A stretch of 64,000 bases of DNA from Littorina saxatilis (GCF_037325665.1 NC_090255.1:23810709-23874708); one strand, 5' to 3'. Numbered from the stretch's first letter, positions 24,651 to 35,440 are shown. Notes: generated from the letters alone by a model not told the origin. Made by a program: numbers and translations.

Positions 24651-24883
24651 TGAAAAGTAGGATATGCGCGGAAATGGCTGCGATCTGCTGGCCGATGTGA
24701 ATGCGTGATGTATTGTGTAAATAAATTCCATCTCACACGGCATAAATAAATCCCTGCGCCTTGAATATGTGTGCGATATAAATTGCATAAAATAAAAATA
24801 AAAAAAATAAAAAAATAAATCCCTGCGCTTAGAACTGTACCGACGGAATACGCGCGATATAAGCCTCATATTGATTGATTGAT
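24651..24883 (+). mobile_element. 5'-truncated copy of the Ser/Leu-head SINE
   Basis: Begins at 'tgaaaagtaggatatgcgc' and runs through both 'gcgatata' blocks to the TTGAT tail, matching 20455-20677. The tRNA head is absent. Confidence 0.75.
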
Positions 24884-26159
24884 ATTGAAGTGAATAGCAA
24901 AACGCTGTATTTGAAAACAGCATGGGATTTATATTATTTTTTTTTGGTATCAGGTAATGCCCTAGTTTTTACAAATTGTAGCAAAGTCGATTAACTTTAC
25001 AATGTACGATGTTTGCTTGCAAATTACAACACAAACGCGAAAAACATAACTATTTGTAGAGTTCTAAGGCATTGCAGACAAAGCAACTGCAAGAAAGTCA
25101 GGTTTTAGCAGTGTGAAAATCCGGCTCGTATGACACTGACCCTGAGCTGACCGTGAGGCACTGAAAAGATTTTCACGGAAAAATTCTCTCGAAGAACCAA
25201 ATGGGTTCGGTGCATTTGTCAGTCTGTCACATGTTAAAGGGTCCCATACGGGTTGAAAGAGATAAGGTAGGCCTACTGTCGTGTTTTTTTCCCAAACCTA
25301 GTGCACTACCGTTCTCACGAGATAAGTTACTTCTGTTTTGTTCCGTTTTTACATTTAGTCAAGTTTTGATTTTTCTCTCCAATTGACACCATGTATGAGA
25401 GATGAAACAGAAAAGCCTGTTGTGAAAATGCAAACATTTGGAGGAAAAAACGAAACAAAACAAAAGTAACTGTTCTCATGACAACGGCAAACAACTACAT
25501 ATGTTCACCGCCATCAGCTATAAATTCAAGAAATCACCCCCCCCCCCCCTCCTGCTAGGTACACGTGCACTCAAGTTAACCTCTGCTTTGAGACACATGT
25601 TCACCGCCTCCTGCAAGGTACACGTGCACTCAAGTTAACCTCTGCTTTGACCTGTGCGCCAAGAGTCAGATGAGAGAGTGAGAAAGCGAGAGCGAGAGAG
25701 ACACACACAGATAGACAGAGACAGACATAGAAAGACAGAAGCGGAGAGACTCAGAGGGAGACACAGACAAAGACATACATACAGACAGAGAGAGAGAGAG
25801 AAAAAAAATGTAACTTATCTCGTGAGAACCGGGTTGAGGCCTTGCATGGTTTTGACGGCAACAATAACTATTGTAGTTGTCTAAGACTTTATTTCTGTTT
25901 GATTTGTGATATGTTGGGAAGACATATTTATCAATTGATCAACAAAATAAAACATGATACAAAACGACACAACATAGTTAAAATCATTATTGGCCAACGT
26001 TGAACGTTTACGAAGGCCTCAATCTTCCCGCGCCGTAGACCAGATTAATAGGTGCTTGATTTTGGTATTTTGATTTACATAACATTAAAGTAAACCTTTC
26101 TTGGGGTTCATGGTCATGGTCATGGCAACAGCCATAATAATATTATATCATGTATAATA

Positions 26160-26412
26160 TGTGACCCTCCACCACGGAATGAGTCGCATGTCACCTTTGC
26201 ATGATTTTCATATGTTTACATTTTCATAAAGAGTTTTTTATGCTCTATCCAGTGGTGAAAACCGTTTTAGAAAAGAGCAAAAACTGTTTGAGTTATAAGC
26301 CTGTGACTAAGGTGACCCACACACTGTTACCAGACACTCCCCGGACTTATATTAAGCCTAGCGCAGAACCGCGCAAGGTGACATGCGACTCATTTCGTGG
26401 TGGAGGGTCACA
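26160..26412. mobile_element. MITE TGTGACCCTCCACCACG, copy 2
   Basis: Same family as 22969-23225. The corresponding spot in copy B of the host repeat (about 31005-31015) lacks it, which proves insertion. TA on both sides. Confidence 0.85.
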
Positions 26413-26699
26413 TATTACAGTTCAGCATATGTGAATTACATGTCATCATACCAAACTGTCATACATTTGTATTCCTACATTATTCTGATTGATCACAACC
26501 AAACCTACTATCATTGGACACATCCAAATGCAAGCGCCTGTTCTTCACAATTTCCCACTGATCTAAAAATAAAATCAGTGCAATTTCCTGGGTCGGGCTT
26601 TGCCACAGACACTCACGGTTTGGCCTGTAGGTAAAATGTACAATGTATTTTCTGATTTGTGCACAAAAGCTTTTTTCTTTTTTTTTAACATAACAATGT

Positions 26700-28222
26700 C
26701 CTTTGCCGTGCTTCCTGGGTTCACCTGTACCCAGAGACACACTAAAATCATTGTAACTCTGGAACCATTAAAGGTATCGTTTTGAAATTTTAAGTATCTC
26801 TCACACACCTAATTTGCTCTCTGTCTGCAAATTTTTAGTGTGTACATGACAAAACATCAGAATTAATTGATTATGATAATTTACATAAACACTACCGATG
26901 GCGCGGGTTCACACATACCCATACTTTTAAAGAGTAGATCAGTGATTGTAACTATCCCTCTGCCGACGGCGCGGGTTCTGCTACACCCATAATTACCAAA
27001 GCGGCGGAACAGTGTCTGTCTGCCTGTTTGTCTCCAAGAGACTGTCTGTCTCTCTGTTTGTCTGTCCGTATCTCTCTGTCTGTATGTCTGTTGTCAGTTG
27101 CTCTGTCTGTCTGTCTGTCTGTCTATCCGTCTATCTGACTGTCTGACTGTCTGTCTCTGTCTCTCTCTCTCTCTGTCTGTCTCTCTCTCTCTGTCTCTCT
27201 CTCTTAGTCTCTCTCTCTGTCTCTCACTCTTAGTCTCTCTCTCTGTCTCTCTTTCTTAGTCTCTCTCTCTCTCTCTTTCTTAGTCTCTCTCTCTCTCTTT
27301 CTTAGTCTCTCTCTCTCTTAGTCTCTCTCTCTCTCTTTCTTAGTCTCTCGCTCTCTCTCTTTCTTAGTCTCTCTCTCTCTTTCTTAGTCTCTCTCTCTCT
27401 CTTTCTTAGTCTCTCTCTCTCTTTCTTAGTCTCTCTCTCTCTTAGTCTCTCTTTCTTAGTCTCTCTCTCTCTTTCTTAGTCTCTCTCTCTTTCTTAGTCT
27501 CTCTCTCTCTCTCTTTATTTGTCTCTCTCTCTCTCTCTCTTTATTTGTCTCTCTCTCTCTATCTTTCTTAGTCTCTCTCTCTCTCTCTTTCTTAGTATCT
27601 CTCTCTCTCTCTCTTTCTTAGTCTCTCTCTCTTTCTTAGTCTCTCTCTCTTTCTTAGTCTCTCTCTCTCTCTTTCTTAGTCTCTCTCTCTTTTTTAGTCT
27701 CTCTCTCTTTCTTAGCCTCTCTCTCTCTCTTTCTTTGTCTCTCTCTCTCTCTCTTTCTTAGTCTCCCTCTCTCTCTTTCTTAGTCTCTCACTCTCTTTCT
27801 TAGACTCTCTCTCTCTCTTTCTTAGTCTCTCTCTCTCTCTTTCTTAGTCTCTCTCTCTCTTTCTTAGTCTCTCTCTTTCTTAGTCTCTCTCTCTCTCTTT
27901 CTTAGTCTCTCTCTCTCTCTCTCTCTCTTTCTTAGTCTCTCACAGTCTCTCCCTCCCCCTCTCCCTCCCCCTCTCCCTCCCCTGCAAGAGGTCGGTGAAG
28001 GGAGAAACTCGATGCAACCACTGAAGTAGCGCTGTGGGTTTCCCTGAACCCACCCCGTCGTTAGAGAAATAAACGGTAAAAACCCTCTTTCAAATGTATG
28101 GGTTCAGACAAACCCGCATCGTCGTTAGAGGAATAAACGGTAAAAACCCTCTTTCAAATGTATGGGTTCAGACAAACCCGCATCGTCGGGAGTGTGTAGT
28201 CAAAAGCGGCATCCGGCAAAGG
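26700..28222. mobile_element. TTAA element with CT/TTCTTAGT satellite, copy 1
   Basis: Inverted ends CCTTTGCCG...CGGCAAAGG. TTAA is present on the right (28223-28226), while the left TTAA expected from the empty site is missing. The core (about 27004-27960) is a satellite of CT runs punctuated by TTTCTTAGT. The subterminal arms carry six copies of GGGTT-N6-ACCC-like motifs, at 26717, 26905, 26973, 28036, 28100 and 28164. A 64-bp duplication on the right arm distinguishes it from copy 2. Non-autonomous; superfamily piggyBac or Kolobok by target site. Confidence 0.8.
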
Positions 28223-28419
28223 TTAATGTCACTGTATGTTTGAACGACCATGGTCACATTTGGCCTGTCTCTCTCACTCTCTCTTTCTCACCCTCTCTCT
28301 CCCAACATGAGCCTGATGATGACAATGTGTCTGCGAGAGTATGATTGTGCGCTAGTGTGTGTGTCTGTGCCAGTAAGTGCGCGCGCGCGCGGGTGTATGC
28401 GTGTGTGTGTGTGTGTGTG

Positions 28420-29590
28420 CAGGGCCGGACTAGGTAAGTACTAGGGGGGGTGGTGGGTTACAGATGGGGGTCCAGGGGGCGAAGCCACATTGAAGCTGAA
28501 CGTTTTTTGATGTTTCTGGCGGGAAAGGAAGCCTCTCCTTGAACTAAAAAGGTAAATTCGACAGCAAGCTGTATAGGCAATGAAGAAGAATTGAGATTGT
28601 AAGGATAACAAGAAGGGCAAAGCCCATACGACTCACATGCTTGACCTTTACATGACCTTGACCTTCAGCTAAACCTAGCAATGACATCATACACTAAGAA
28701 CTGCTTTACACATTTTCCTACCAAAATACATGTGACCTTGACACAAGGTCAAGGTCATCCAAGGTCATGCAAGACAAAGCTGTTAATTCAAGACATAGGA
28801 AGTACAACGGTGCTTATTGGCTCTTTCTACCATGAGATATGGTCACTTTTAGTGGTTCACTACCTTATTTTGGTCACATTTCATAAGGGTCAAAGTGACC
28901 TTGACCATATGTGACCAAATGTGTCTCATGATGAAAGCATAACATGTGCCCCACATAATTTTTAAGTTTGAAACAGTTATCTTCCATAGTTCAGGGTCAA
29001 GGTCACTTCAAAATATGTATACAATCCAACTTTGAAGAGCTCCTGTGACCTTGAAGCAAGGTAAACCAAACTGGTATCAAAAGATGGGGCTTACTTTGCC
29101 CTATATATCATATATAGGTGAGGTATTGAATCTCAAAAACTTCAGAGAAAATGTGAAAAATGTGAAAAATAGCTGTTTTTTAGCCAACATTTATGGCCCC
29201 TGCAAACTTGACCTTGAAGCAAGGTCAAGATGCTATGTATGTTTTTTGGGGCCTTGTCATCATACACCATCTTGCCAAATTTGGTACTGATAGACTGAAT
29301 AGTGTCCAAGAAATATCCAACGTTAAAGTTTTCCGGACGGCCGGCCGGACGACTCGGGTGAGTACATAGACTCACTTTTGCTTCGCATGTGAGTCAAAAA
29401 TCGTTGAAGAAAAATGTCTTGAGGGGGTGAGAGGTGCGATTTCTCCTCGGATTTCATGATGATGCAGATGCAACCCCCCCCCCTCCCTCCCCCACACAAA
29501 AAAAGCGTTTGGGAGGTACATGCTTAAGCCAGGGGGGGGGGGGGTGCGCAAGCCAACCCCTGTAACCCCACCCCCCCTAGTCCGGCCCTG
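28420..29590. mobile_element. CAGGGCCGGAC-ended element, copy 2, with nested insertion
   Basis: Ends CAGGGCCGGACTAG / CTAGTCCGGCCCTG, inverted and placed inside a GT tract, so the target duplication (GTGTGT) cannot be sized. The interior is mostly the nested pearl/Helentron-like element at 28607-29398. The remaining sequence matches the terminal parts of 17861-18491. Confidence 0.7.
28607..29398 (+). mobile_element. pearl/Helentron-like element (GACTCAC family), copy 2
   Basis: Near-identical to 7107-7857, but about 50 bp longer near the 5' end, where it holds an extra TGACCTTGACCTT block. The 3' microsatellite is reduced to 'ggacggccggccgg'. The same GACTCACATGC start and GCATGTGAGTC end are present. 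Nested in 28420-29590, so younger than it. Confidence 0.7.
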
Positions 29591-29768
29591 GTGTGTGTGT
29601 GCACGTGAATACATGTGTTTGATTGTCCGACTGTATTTCTCACCTCACCAGTCCCCCCCCCCCCCCCCAGCCCTACCCAACCCCCCCTCCTCCCCTACCC
29701 CCGCCAAATTACTGTTAAACCACAAACACTTACATACAGCAACCTCACTAACATTTCTTTGCTAGTAG

Positions 29769-29911
29769 GTGGTCCCAAACTACCAGTGGTGTGCGTTACC
29801 AGTGCCAAAAATAAGCTCGTCGCGACAGGCCCCCCACCCAAGAGCGGCTTTGCATCAAAAAAGAAGACAATCAACTCTACCAGCGAAAACCATTGCTTAA
29901 AGTGTAACTAA
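29769..29911 (+). CDS. candidate 3'-terminal exon, unidentified
   Basis: A pyrimidine-rich acceptor (ATTTCTTTGCTAGTAG) precedes an open frame that starts with two carried-over bases, GGPKLPVVCVTSAKNK...NHCLKCN, and ends at TAA (29909-29911). Lysine-rich with a C-terminal CLKC. Codon use looks ordinary, unlike the surrounding low-complexity sequence. No partner exon of matching phase was identified and no family is recognised. It may be a gene fragment. Confidence 0.35.
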
Positions 29912-30515
29912 ACAGACATTTTGAAGTGTCAGCTTTACTGAATTGCTTTATGTTTTGTCCAAGTATAGACCTGTAGAAGCGATACTGGACGATTTTTCCA
30001 ACGTTTACTGTGTTTTCTGATTTACTACGATTTTTTAAAAGTGTTGAACCCATTTCAGATTTACCTGATTATCTGTTCTTGATTTGATACTTCCAAAGAA
30101 CAAGTGGTACTTTGAGTTCCGGTTTTATGTTTTAACCAATCAGAATTTGGTTCCTAAATAAAATCGTCTGCTGCCTGTCCCAGCAGAGTCGGCAACAAGC
30201 ACTGCTTGCCACATGTGTGATGTTACCAACAGAAATAGCCACAAGGAACTTAGTCGATAAATATCGACAGGGGGCCGACAAATGGTTTAAATGGGAAATG
30301 TGTGTATATGGGTGTGGGTTTGAAACAAACAAACAAACCAACCCATGTGAACCCCGGGCCGCAGGCCTTCGATGTAGTGATTGAAAAAAAAGGATGTTCT
30401 CAAATGGTTCAATTCTCATTTGGTCTGATTCTCAAATGGTACCGGTATACTCCCCCCCCCCCCCCTGGCCGCAGGCCTAGGAGTAAAATTTTATAGACAC
30501 TGACCTTCTTCCCAG

Positions 30516-30700
30516 GGGTCATTGACCCAGTTTTAGCTATGAGAGGTGGTTCGCCCAGAGGCTGTAGAGTATACTGGGGCGGTCTCTTTGATGTCTTGAG
30601 AGGAAACTTGGCCAGGGTAGTACATGCACCAGAACTGGTGGACACCAAGGACAAACATGAAATCGAAGCAGTTTGCTTTCAGAGGGAACGGTCGTCAGCA
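30516..30700 (+). CDS. candidate exon or gene fragment, unidentified
   Basis: After an acceptor-like ACCTTCTTCCCAG, the plus strand is open for about 60 codons: VIDPVLAMRGGSPRG, then VYWGGLFDVLRGNLARVV, then DTKDKHEIEAVCFQRE. Codon texture is clearly coding-like (RNY pattern, many Asp/Glu/Gly). No clear donor closes it, and the frame runs into a T tract and a MITE remnant. The minus strand also has an open frame with a GTCAGT donor, but its composition is less natural. Could be a retro-copied or captured exon. Confidence 0.35.
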
Positions 30701-30775
30701 ACTCAAACTTCTCTGTTTTCTTTTTTTTTAAATCTGACTTTCTTTGTGGCCCCCTGACTCCGCCCCCCTCCCTCT

Positions 30776-30845
30776 GTAAGGACCCCCCTCCACAAGGACC
30801 GATTTTTGTCAACATTTTAAAGGTCGCTAGAGAGGGGTTCCACTG
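30776..30845. mobile_element. right-end remnant of the CAGTGGAACC MITE
   Basis: Ends 'gagaggggttccactg' followed by TA, matching the right end of 8197-9044. The left half is missing. Confidence 0.4.
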
Positions 30846-31298
30846 TATGACCTAACCGCTACTGGCAGACGGCCTCAATCTTCACGCGCAAAGACGAGAT
30901 TAATAGGTGCTCGGTTTTGGTATTTTGAATTACATTACATTAAACCTTTGTTGGGTTTCATGGTCATGGCAACAGCCATAATAATATTACATGATGTATA
31001 ATATCATATTTCAGCATATGTGAATTACATGTCATCATACTAAACTGTCATACATTTTTATTCCTACATTATTCTGATTGATCACAACCAAACCTACTAT
31101 CATTGGACACATCCAAATGCAAGCGCCTGTTCTTGACAATTTAGATCAGTGCAATTTCCTGGGTCGGGCTTTGCCACAGACACTCACGGTTTGGCCTGTA
31201 GGTAAAATGTACAATGTATTTTCTGATTTGTGCACAAAAGCTTTTTTTCTTTTTTCTTTTTTTTAACATAACAATGTTTAATGTCACTGTATGTTTAA

Positions 31299-34284
31299 GG
31301 GAAGCTTCTAGCATGAAAATCGACCAAAAATCACTTCAAATTGCTCTTCAGTATGATGCCCAAATAACTTGAATTTATGTGTGTGTGTAGTCCAACTATT
31401 GAAGATTACAAACATAAAAGGGAAATTGGCCTCAGGTATTTTATTTAATTTATATAAATATTTTAAAATAGGGTATAAATACGGATTCGCAAAAATTGAT
31501 GTTTGGCATTTCCCACATAATTTGGTCATGAAAGGTAATACAAACTTAAAATTTTGCATATACAATTCTAAATACATGAACTACATTATCACATAGGATA
31601 AAATGTATAACTTGAAATTTAGTCGCAATTTTTAGTAACGGTTTAACGCCAAAAAATCTAAAAAATGAAAATTGGTTTAAAATGATTGCATCAACTAAAT
31701 CCTATGTGGGATTATAGCTTTATGTGTCCTGAAACACTGTACAAAATTTTATAAGCATATCTGCAAAGGTTCATGAGATATTCAAGAAACGGTCGGTCAA
31801 AATAAACTGAAACGCGTTTTGAGAAAACGGTCAAAATGTAAGCTCTTTACTTCAGAAGAGGAGATGCATGCATATATATATCTGTCATGGACAAAAGTTT
31901 TTACAGGACATCACATGTGCATGTGTACAACAATCTGTGACTTACCTAGTCTATTCATGAGCCCCAGATAAGTAATATTCCTCCCCATCTACATTCTGTT
32001 CAGCGGCATGAAGGGACCGAAGTCGACGTGCAAACTGCACAGCCTCACTTGCTTGGATTTGTCCAGCTGACACTCTGCTTGCATCCACTTTTTTGAGAAA
32101 TTGTCTTGTCCATGTGCCAGCTTCCATCCCAAGAAGAGGGAAAATATCCAGCCTTCCACATTCTCCATCATTATATACAATAGTTGCGTCCGCTACAGCT
32201 AAGCAAAGTCGCTTTCGGCCGACAAAAACAGTCTTCGGACATCTTTGCCAGATGAGATTGTGGAAGCTCTCATTGGTATTCTGAGAGCCCCCATGAAGAC
32301 ATCTTTCCAGCAGGCTATCTTGGGTCAGGGTCACAAAAATTGGACGGATGGCTTCGCACACAAAATCTGGAAAGGCATTTTTGTCTGGATCTCCTCTGCC
32401 AGTTTTGGATGGACACCAGGTCCCACAGTTGTCATGTTTTTTATTACGGTGTTGCCAGATGGCCCAAATGTCCTTTTTCATCTGTCCTAAATTGCCAGAA
32501 TTCTTCCTTATAGCTGCACCAAAATGAGCTTGAATTTTGAGTATTGCTTTTTTTGTCAACCCACCCCCCTTTCCGCCTATGCCTTTGACAGATTTGCCGT
32601 TCTTATTGAAAGTTTTGTTTTTTAGTTCATTCACTTTATTCAAAAGTTGGCGACCCATTCTTTTTTGCACATGCCCACAGCATTCTAACTTTTCTATTCT
32701 AACTCCCTCATACACAGGTGGCTCAGAATTTTTTAGACAACTATATGTCTTGCTGTCCCCGTCCCCAAGAAAGTTGACATATCTAAGACCATGTAGCTCC
32801 TGTGACCTTCTAAAGATCTTCAATGCCCCAGCAGGTTCCATAGCTGCAGCACTCCCCTCGTGGTTTTTGTCACATACATTTCTCTGTCTGTGTTCATCTT
32901 TCCAATCCAAAAGTTCTTGTCCTTGTTTCTTTTTCTCTTGTTTTTTACAGCTGTCACAGTGATTAGACAGCACCTCGGTGTCTACAACTTTTGACTTTTT
33001 ACCATTTACACTGAGCACAGTTACCACTCCATTTTTGCTCTGAAATCCCCGTCTATGATAGGTGCCATCCCCAGATACAGTCACATCATTCCCCTCACAG
33101 GCCTCAGAAACCTCATGTGCAGCAACAGATTTGCTGATATCGGCTACTTTTTCTGTGGCCTTCCTGATCTGATTCTTGTGATTGGCCCACGTGCTATTGT
33201 TTAGTGAGCATGGTATGTTCATGTTGCCAAGGAATCTCTTAGCAGGTGCTTGGTCCCGACCGATAACAAACATAGAAAGAGGGAACCTTCTATTTACCTC
33301 AAAAACTTTGTTACATTTTTTAGATGTAAACAAAGTCATGTTGTGTTGACAACCACACTCGAATTTCAGTTCAGATGCAAGATCTGTCCTCACCTCAGTC
33401 ACAGAAGAAAGCCGCGCAGCACCGATCGGTCGTTTGCACTCAGGACACAATAATCCGTTGATGAATGTGACTAAAAGTTCACAGTCAACGAATCTAAACC
33501 CAGTAAGTTCATCTTGGCTGTCAAAAGGCACAGATTCTTCTTTATTTGTGTCCAATTTTCGCAGTTTGGCACTCGATGCACACAAATGCAGAGGTGCAGA
33601 CGACGCTTCTTCCTCTCCACGTTTTCTCTTTGCAGGCCGCCGACACTGATCAGGCACATTTTCCACAGTTGAATTGCTTGCATCCAAGGGAAGCCTAGCC
33701 AAAACATGTCGATTCCTTGGAGGTGTCTTTGTCTTTTTCTTGTAGCAATCCTTTCTTTTACCCATTGTAAGCTATAAACAAGTTTTGATGGCAAACACAC
33801 TGACCCAATCGAAAGTAGCGTGGAAGACACAGACAGAGGCTGATTTGACCCACTTCTCAACTGGGTGGGCCGCAGCCGAAGCCCTTTTAGAAGAAGGCTT
33901 GTGATTGGTTTGTTTTCAGGTTGGCCTTCTTTGGGCCATTTGCCAAACAACCAATGAAAATCGTTGTAATGGAGTTTGTTTGGCGTTTCTAAACGGGGCT
34001 AGAAGGGATTTTGCTGTTCATATCCCAGTTTAAATTTTGTTTCTATGTTAGGTAGAAGAGAAGATATGGCCTTTCAAATTTTTTGCATAGTTAATGAGGG
34101 GTAGACTGGTGTTGTTTTTAAAACATTTACCTCAGAAATAAAATAAATAAAATATTTAGGGTTGCAGAAATAACTAATACGGTTGATAGGGGGGTTGGAA
34201 AGGGTTTATGGAAACAAAATCACATGAAAACTCAAATCACACCAAAAAGCGTTTTTTGTCATTTTTTCATGCTAGAAGCTTCCC
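31299..34284 (-). mobile_element. Kolobok-type DNA transposon, apparently complete
   Basis: 2986 bp with 21-bp perfect inverted ends starting GGGAAGCTTCTAGCATGAAA (31299-31319 and 34264-34284). It is flanked by TTAA at 31295-31298 and 34285-34288. It contains one long intronless transposase gene on the minus strand. Copy A of the host repeat shows the unoccupied site ('gtttgaacgaccatgg'). Intact ends, intact target duplication and an unbroken gene point to a recent insertion. Activity itself cannot be judged. Confidence 0.9.
31951..33765 (-). CDS. Kolobok-type transposase (DDE)
   Basis: 604 residues, uninterrupted, starting MGKRKDC with a basic N-terminal segment (KRKRGEE near 46-53, a likely nuclear signal). 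A CPEC...CGC cysteine cluster (107-139) is a possible zinc-binding site. The central domain carries GDGTYHRRG (Asp233), GDGDSKTY (Asp335) and NESFHNLIWQRCPK (Glu499), the three blocks expected for the catalytic DDE set. CCGHVQKRMG (about 362-371) lies between the second and third blocks. Databases usually call this domain 'mutator-like transposase'; with TTAA duplications it belongs to the Kolobok group. It would cut and rejoin the element's ends at TTAA. The assignment comes from memory of these motifs, not from a search. The start at 33765 gives a full-length product and no upstream in-frame alternative is needed. Confidence 0.88.
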   Translation of the reverse strand: MGKRKDCYKKKTKTPPRNRHVLARLPLDASNSTVENVPDQCRRPAKRKRGEEEASSAPLHLCASSAKLRKLDTNKEESVPFDSQDELTGFRFVDCELLVTFINGLLCPECKRPIGAARLSSVTEVRTDLASELKFECGCQHNMTLFTSKKCNKVFEVNRRFPLSMFVIGRDQAPAKRFLGNMNIPCSLNNSTWANHKNQIRKATEKVADISKSVAAHEVSEACEGNDVTVSGDGTYHRRGFQSKNGVVTVLSVNGKKSKVVDTEVLSNHCDSCKKQEKKKQGQELLDWKDEHRQRNVCDKNHEGSAAAMEPAGALKIFRRSQELHGLRYVNFLGDGDSKTYSCLKNSEPPVYEGVRIEKLECCGHVQKRMGRQLLNKVNELKNKTFNKNGKSVKGIGGKGGGLTKKAILKIQAHFGAAIRKNSGNLGQMKKDIWAIWQHRNKKHDNCGTWCPSKTGRGDPDKNAFPDFVCEAIRPIFVTLTQDSLLERCLHGGSQNTNESFHNLIWQRCPKTVFVGRKRLCLAVADATIVYNDGECGRLDIFPLLGMEAGTWTRQFLKKVDASRVSAGQIQASEAVQFARRLRSLHAAEQNVDGEEYYLSGAHE

Positions 34285-34484
34285 TTAAAAGACCATGGTC
34301 ATATTTGTAAAAAAAATGTTAAATTAGAAAATAAATAACATTTTGGTTCATGATTTTTCCTACACCTGTGCTAAAAATAAGAAATAAAAATGTCGGGTAT
34401 ATAAGTCACTCAAATACAGCTAGGTATGAATGGCTCGGTTTGAGTTTGTTGCAGTTGACCCTGCACAAAGCGACATATCATGTT

Positions 34485-34700
34485 TTTGTTGAACAATTTT
34501 GACGTCACCCCTCCCATAGGGTGACGTATTTCACAACTTCCTGTGTTACACAAACTCTGTGATGACCAATTTTGACGTCACCCCTCCCATAGGGTGACGG
34601 ATTTCACAACTTTCTACAGATGAACAATTTTGACGTCACCCCTCCCATAGGGTGACGGATGTCACAACTTCCTGTGTACACAAACTGATGACGTATTTCA
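34485..34700 (+). repeat. three tandem units with TGACGTCA sites
   Basis: Three copies of 'ttttgacgtcacccctcccatagggtgacg' spaced 73 and 58 bp apart, each with a perfect TGACGTCA at 34500, 34573 and 34631. A fourth partial TGACGT lies near 34688. GTCACCC..GGGTGAC can also fold as a small hairpin. It could be a CRE array or just part of a repeat ending in 'gggggcgtcctcgccccc' (34751-34770). Confidence 0.55.
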
Positions 34701-34870
34701 CAACAAAATGGCGCTGCCCATGGTCAACCTCGAAACTATCCGTATAGAATGGGGGCGTCCTCGCCCCCATAATAAATTGGGCAAGGTAGCAATGTAAATG
34801 AATTGGATCTAACTAATGTGCTTGTACTGCATCTCTGGCCTTTGAATTCACTCCAAATGTACTGGCTCAG

Positions 34871-34952
34871 CGTGAGAGGCAACATCCTGTCGAAGTCGTA
34901 AGCACGAGGCTGACTGGGAGATTATTATTCGAAGAGCATGCTGAAACGGATT
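34871..34952 (+). CDS. candidate exon i of an unidentified gene
   Basis: Follows GGCTCAG and ends at a strong GTAAGT donor (34953). The frame RERQHPVEVVSTRLTG...FEEHAETD is open with one base left over. The next candidate exon at 35246 begins with two bases and keeps the frame open. The acceptor is only moderate. No family recognised. Confidence 0.35.
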
Positions 34953-35245
34953 GTAAGTACAATATTTTACATGTTCTCGACATTTCTGTTGATCTTTCCT
35001 TTACTTTACTTTCCTTGATTTAAAACCCTAGGGCTTGTATTTTCAGTTGTGATACTAAGCACGTATCTTTACCACAGTATCCGATCACTTCACACTTGAA
35101 TTTTGGAATGATGAAGTGGAATTATTTCTGGATCTAATTTATTCCTTGTTCCCCCCCTCTCGATTCCTTTTTTCGCCACATATGTATTGTCGTGTGAGGG
35201 GGTAGATGCGTGTACTGGCTGATATTTTTTTTTTACTTCGATCAG

Positions 35246-35440
35246 ATACAGATGATTGGAAAAAAACCTTGTCAGGGATTTCAGAATTTAATAGATCTGT
35301 TCGAAGTTTTTACGGGATGGGTCCTGTTACAATACAGACTGAATGTGCCCAAGATGAACTTTTGATTAAACATACACACACAAATGAATCTCTTGAGTTT
35401 GTTATACGACGAATGTCCAGTTTCCACCACCACGTCTGTG
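35246..35440 (+). CDS. candidate exon ii of an unidentified gene
   Basis: A T-rich tract and CTTCGATCAG acceptor precede 195 bases, and a GTATGT donor follows. Phase matches exon i. The frame TDDWKKTLSGISEFNRSV..., GPVTIQTECAQDELLIK, ...HHHVC is open throughout, with a natural amino-acid mix. Exon iii at 35559 continues it in phase (giving C-D-L-C-D-R), though exon iii is open in two frames. Unrecognised protein. Confidence 0.4.

Larger units (their letters stand above)
26015..28262 (+). repeat. host repeat copy A, carrying two insertions
   Basis: Flank sequence starting GGCCTCAATCTTC and ending at 'gaccatggtcacattt' matches copy B (30871-34307) nearly base for base, outside two insertions: the MITE at 26160-26412 and the TTAA element at 26700-28222. 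It is non-coding. Neither edge shows terminal inverted repeats, so its own class is unknown. Confidence 0.75.
30871..34307 (+). repeat. host repeat copy B, carrying the Kolobok element
   Basis: Matches copy A (26015-28262) but lacks both of A's insertions, and is itself interrupted at TTAA by the element 31299-34284. At 31275-31280 it reads 'aatgtttaatgtcactg', the undisturbed TTAA target of the satellite element in copy A. Confidence 0.8.

Noticed and set aside
27003-27960. CT/TTTCTTAGT array as a CRISPR-like or coding repeat
   Set aside because: Unit length varies continuously, spacers are not unique, and the context is a eukaryotic TTAA element. It is a satellite.
33471-33950. 159-codon ORF overlapping the Kolobok transposase
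   Set aside because: Shadow frame of the transposase gene on the same strand.
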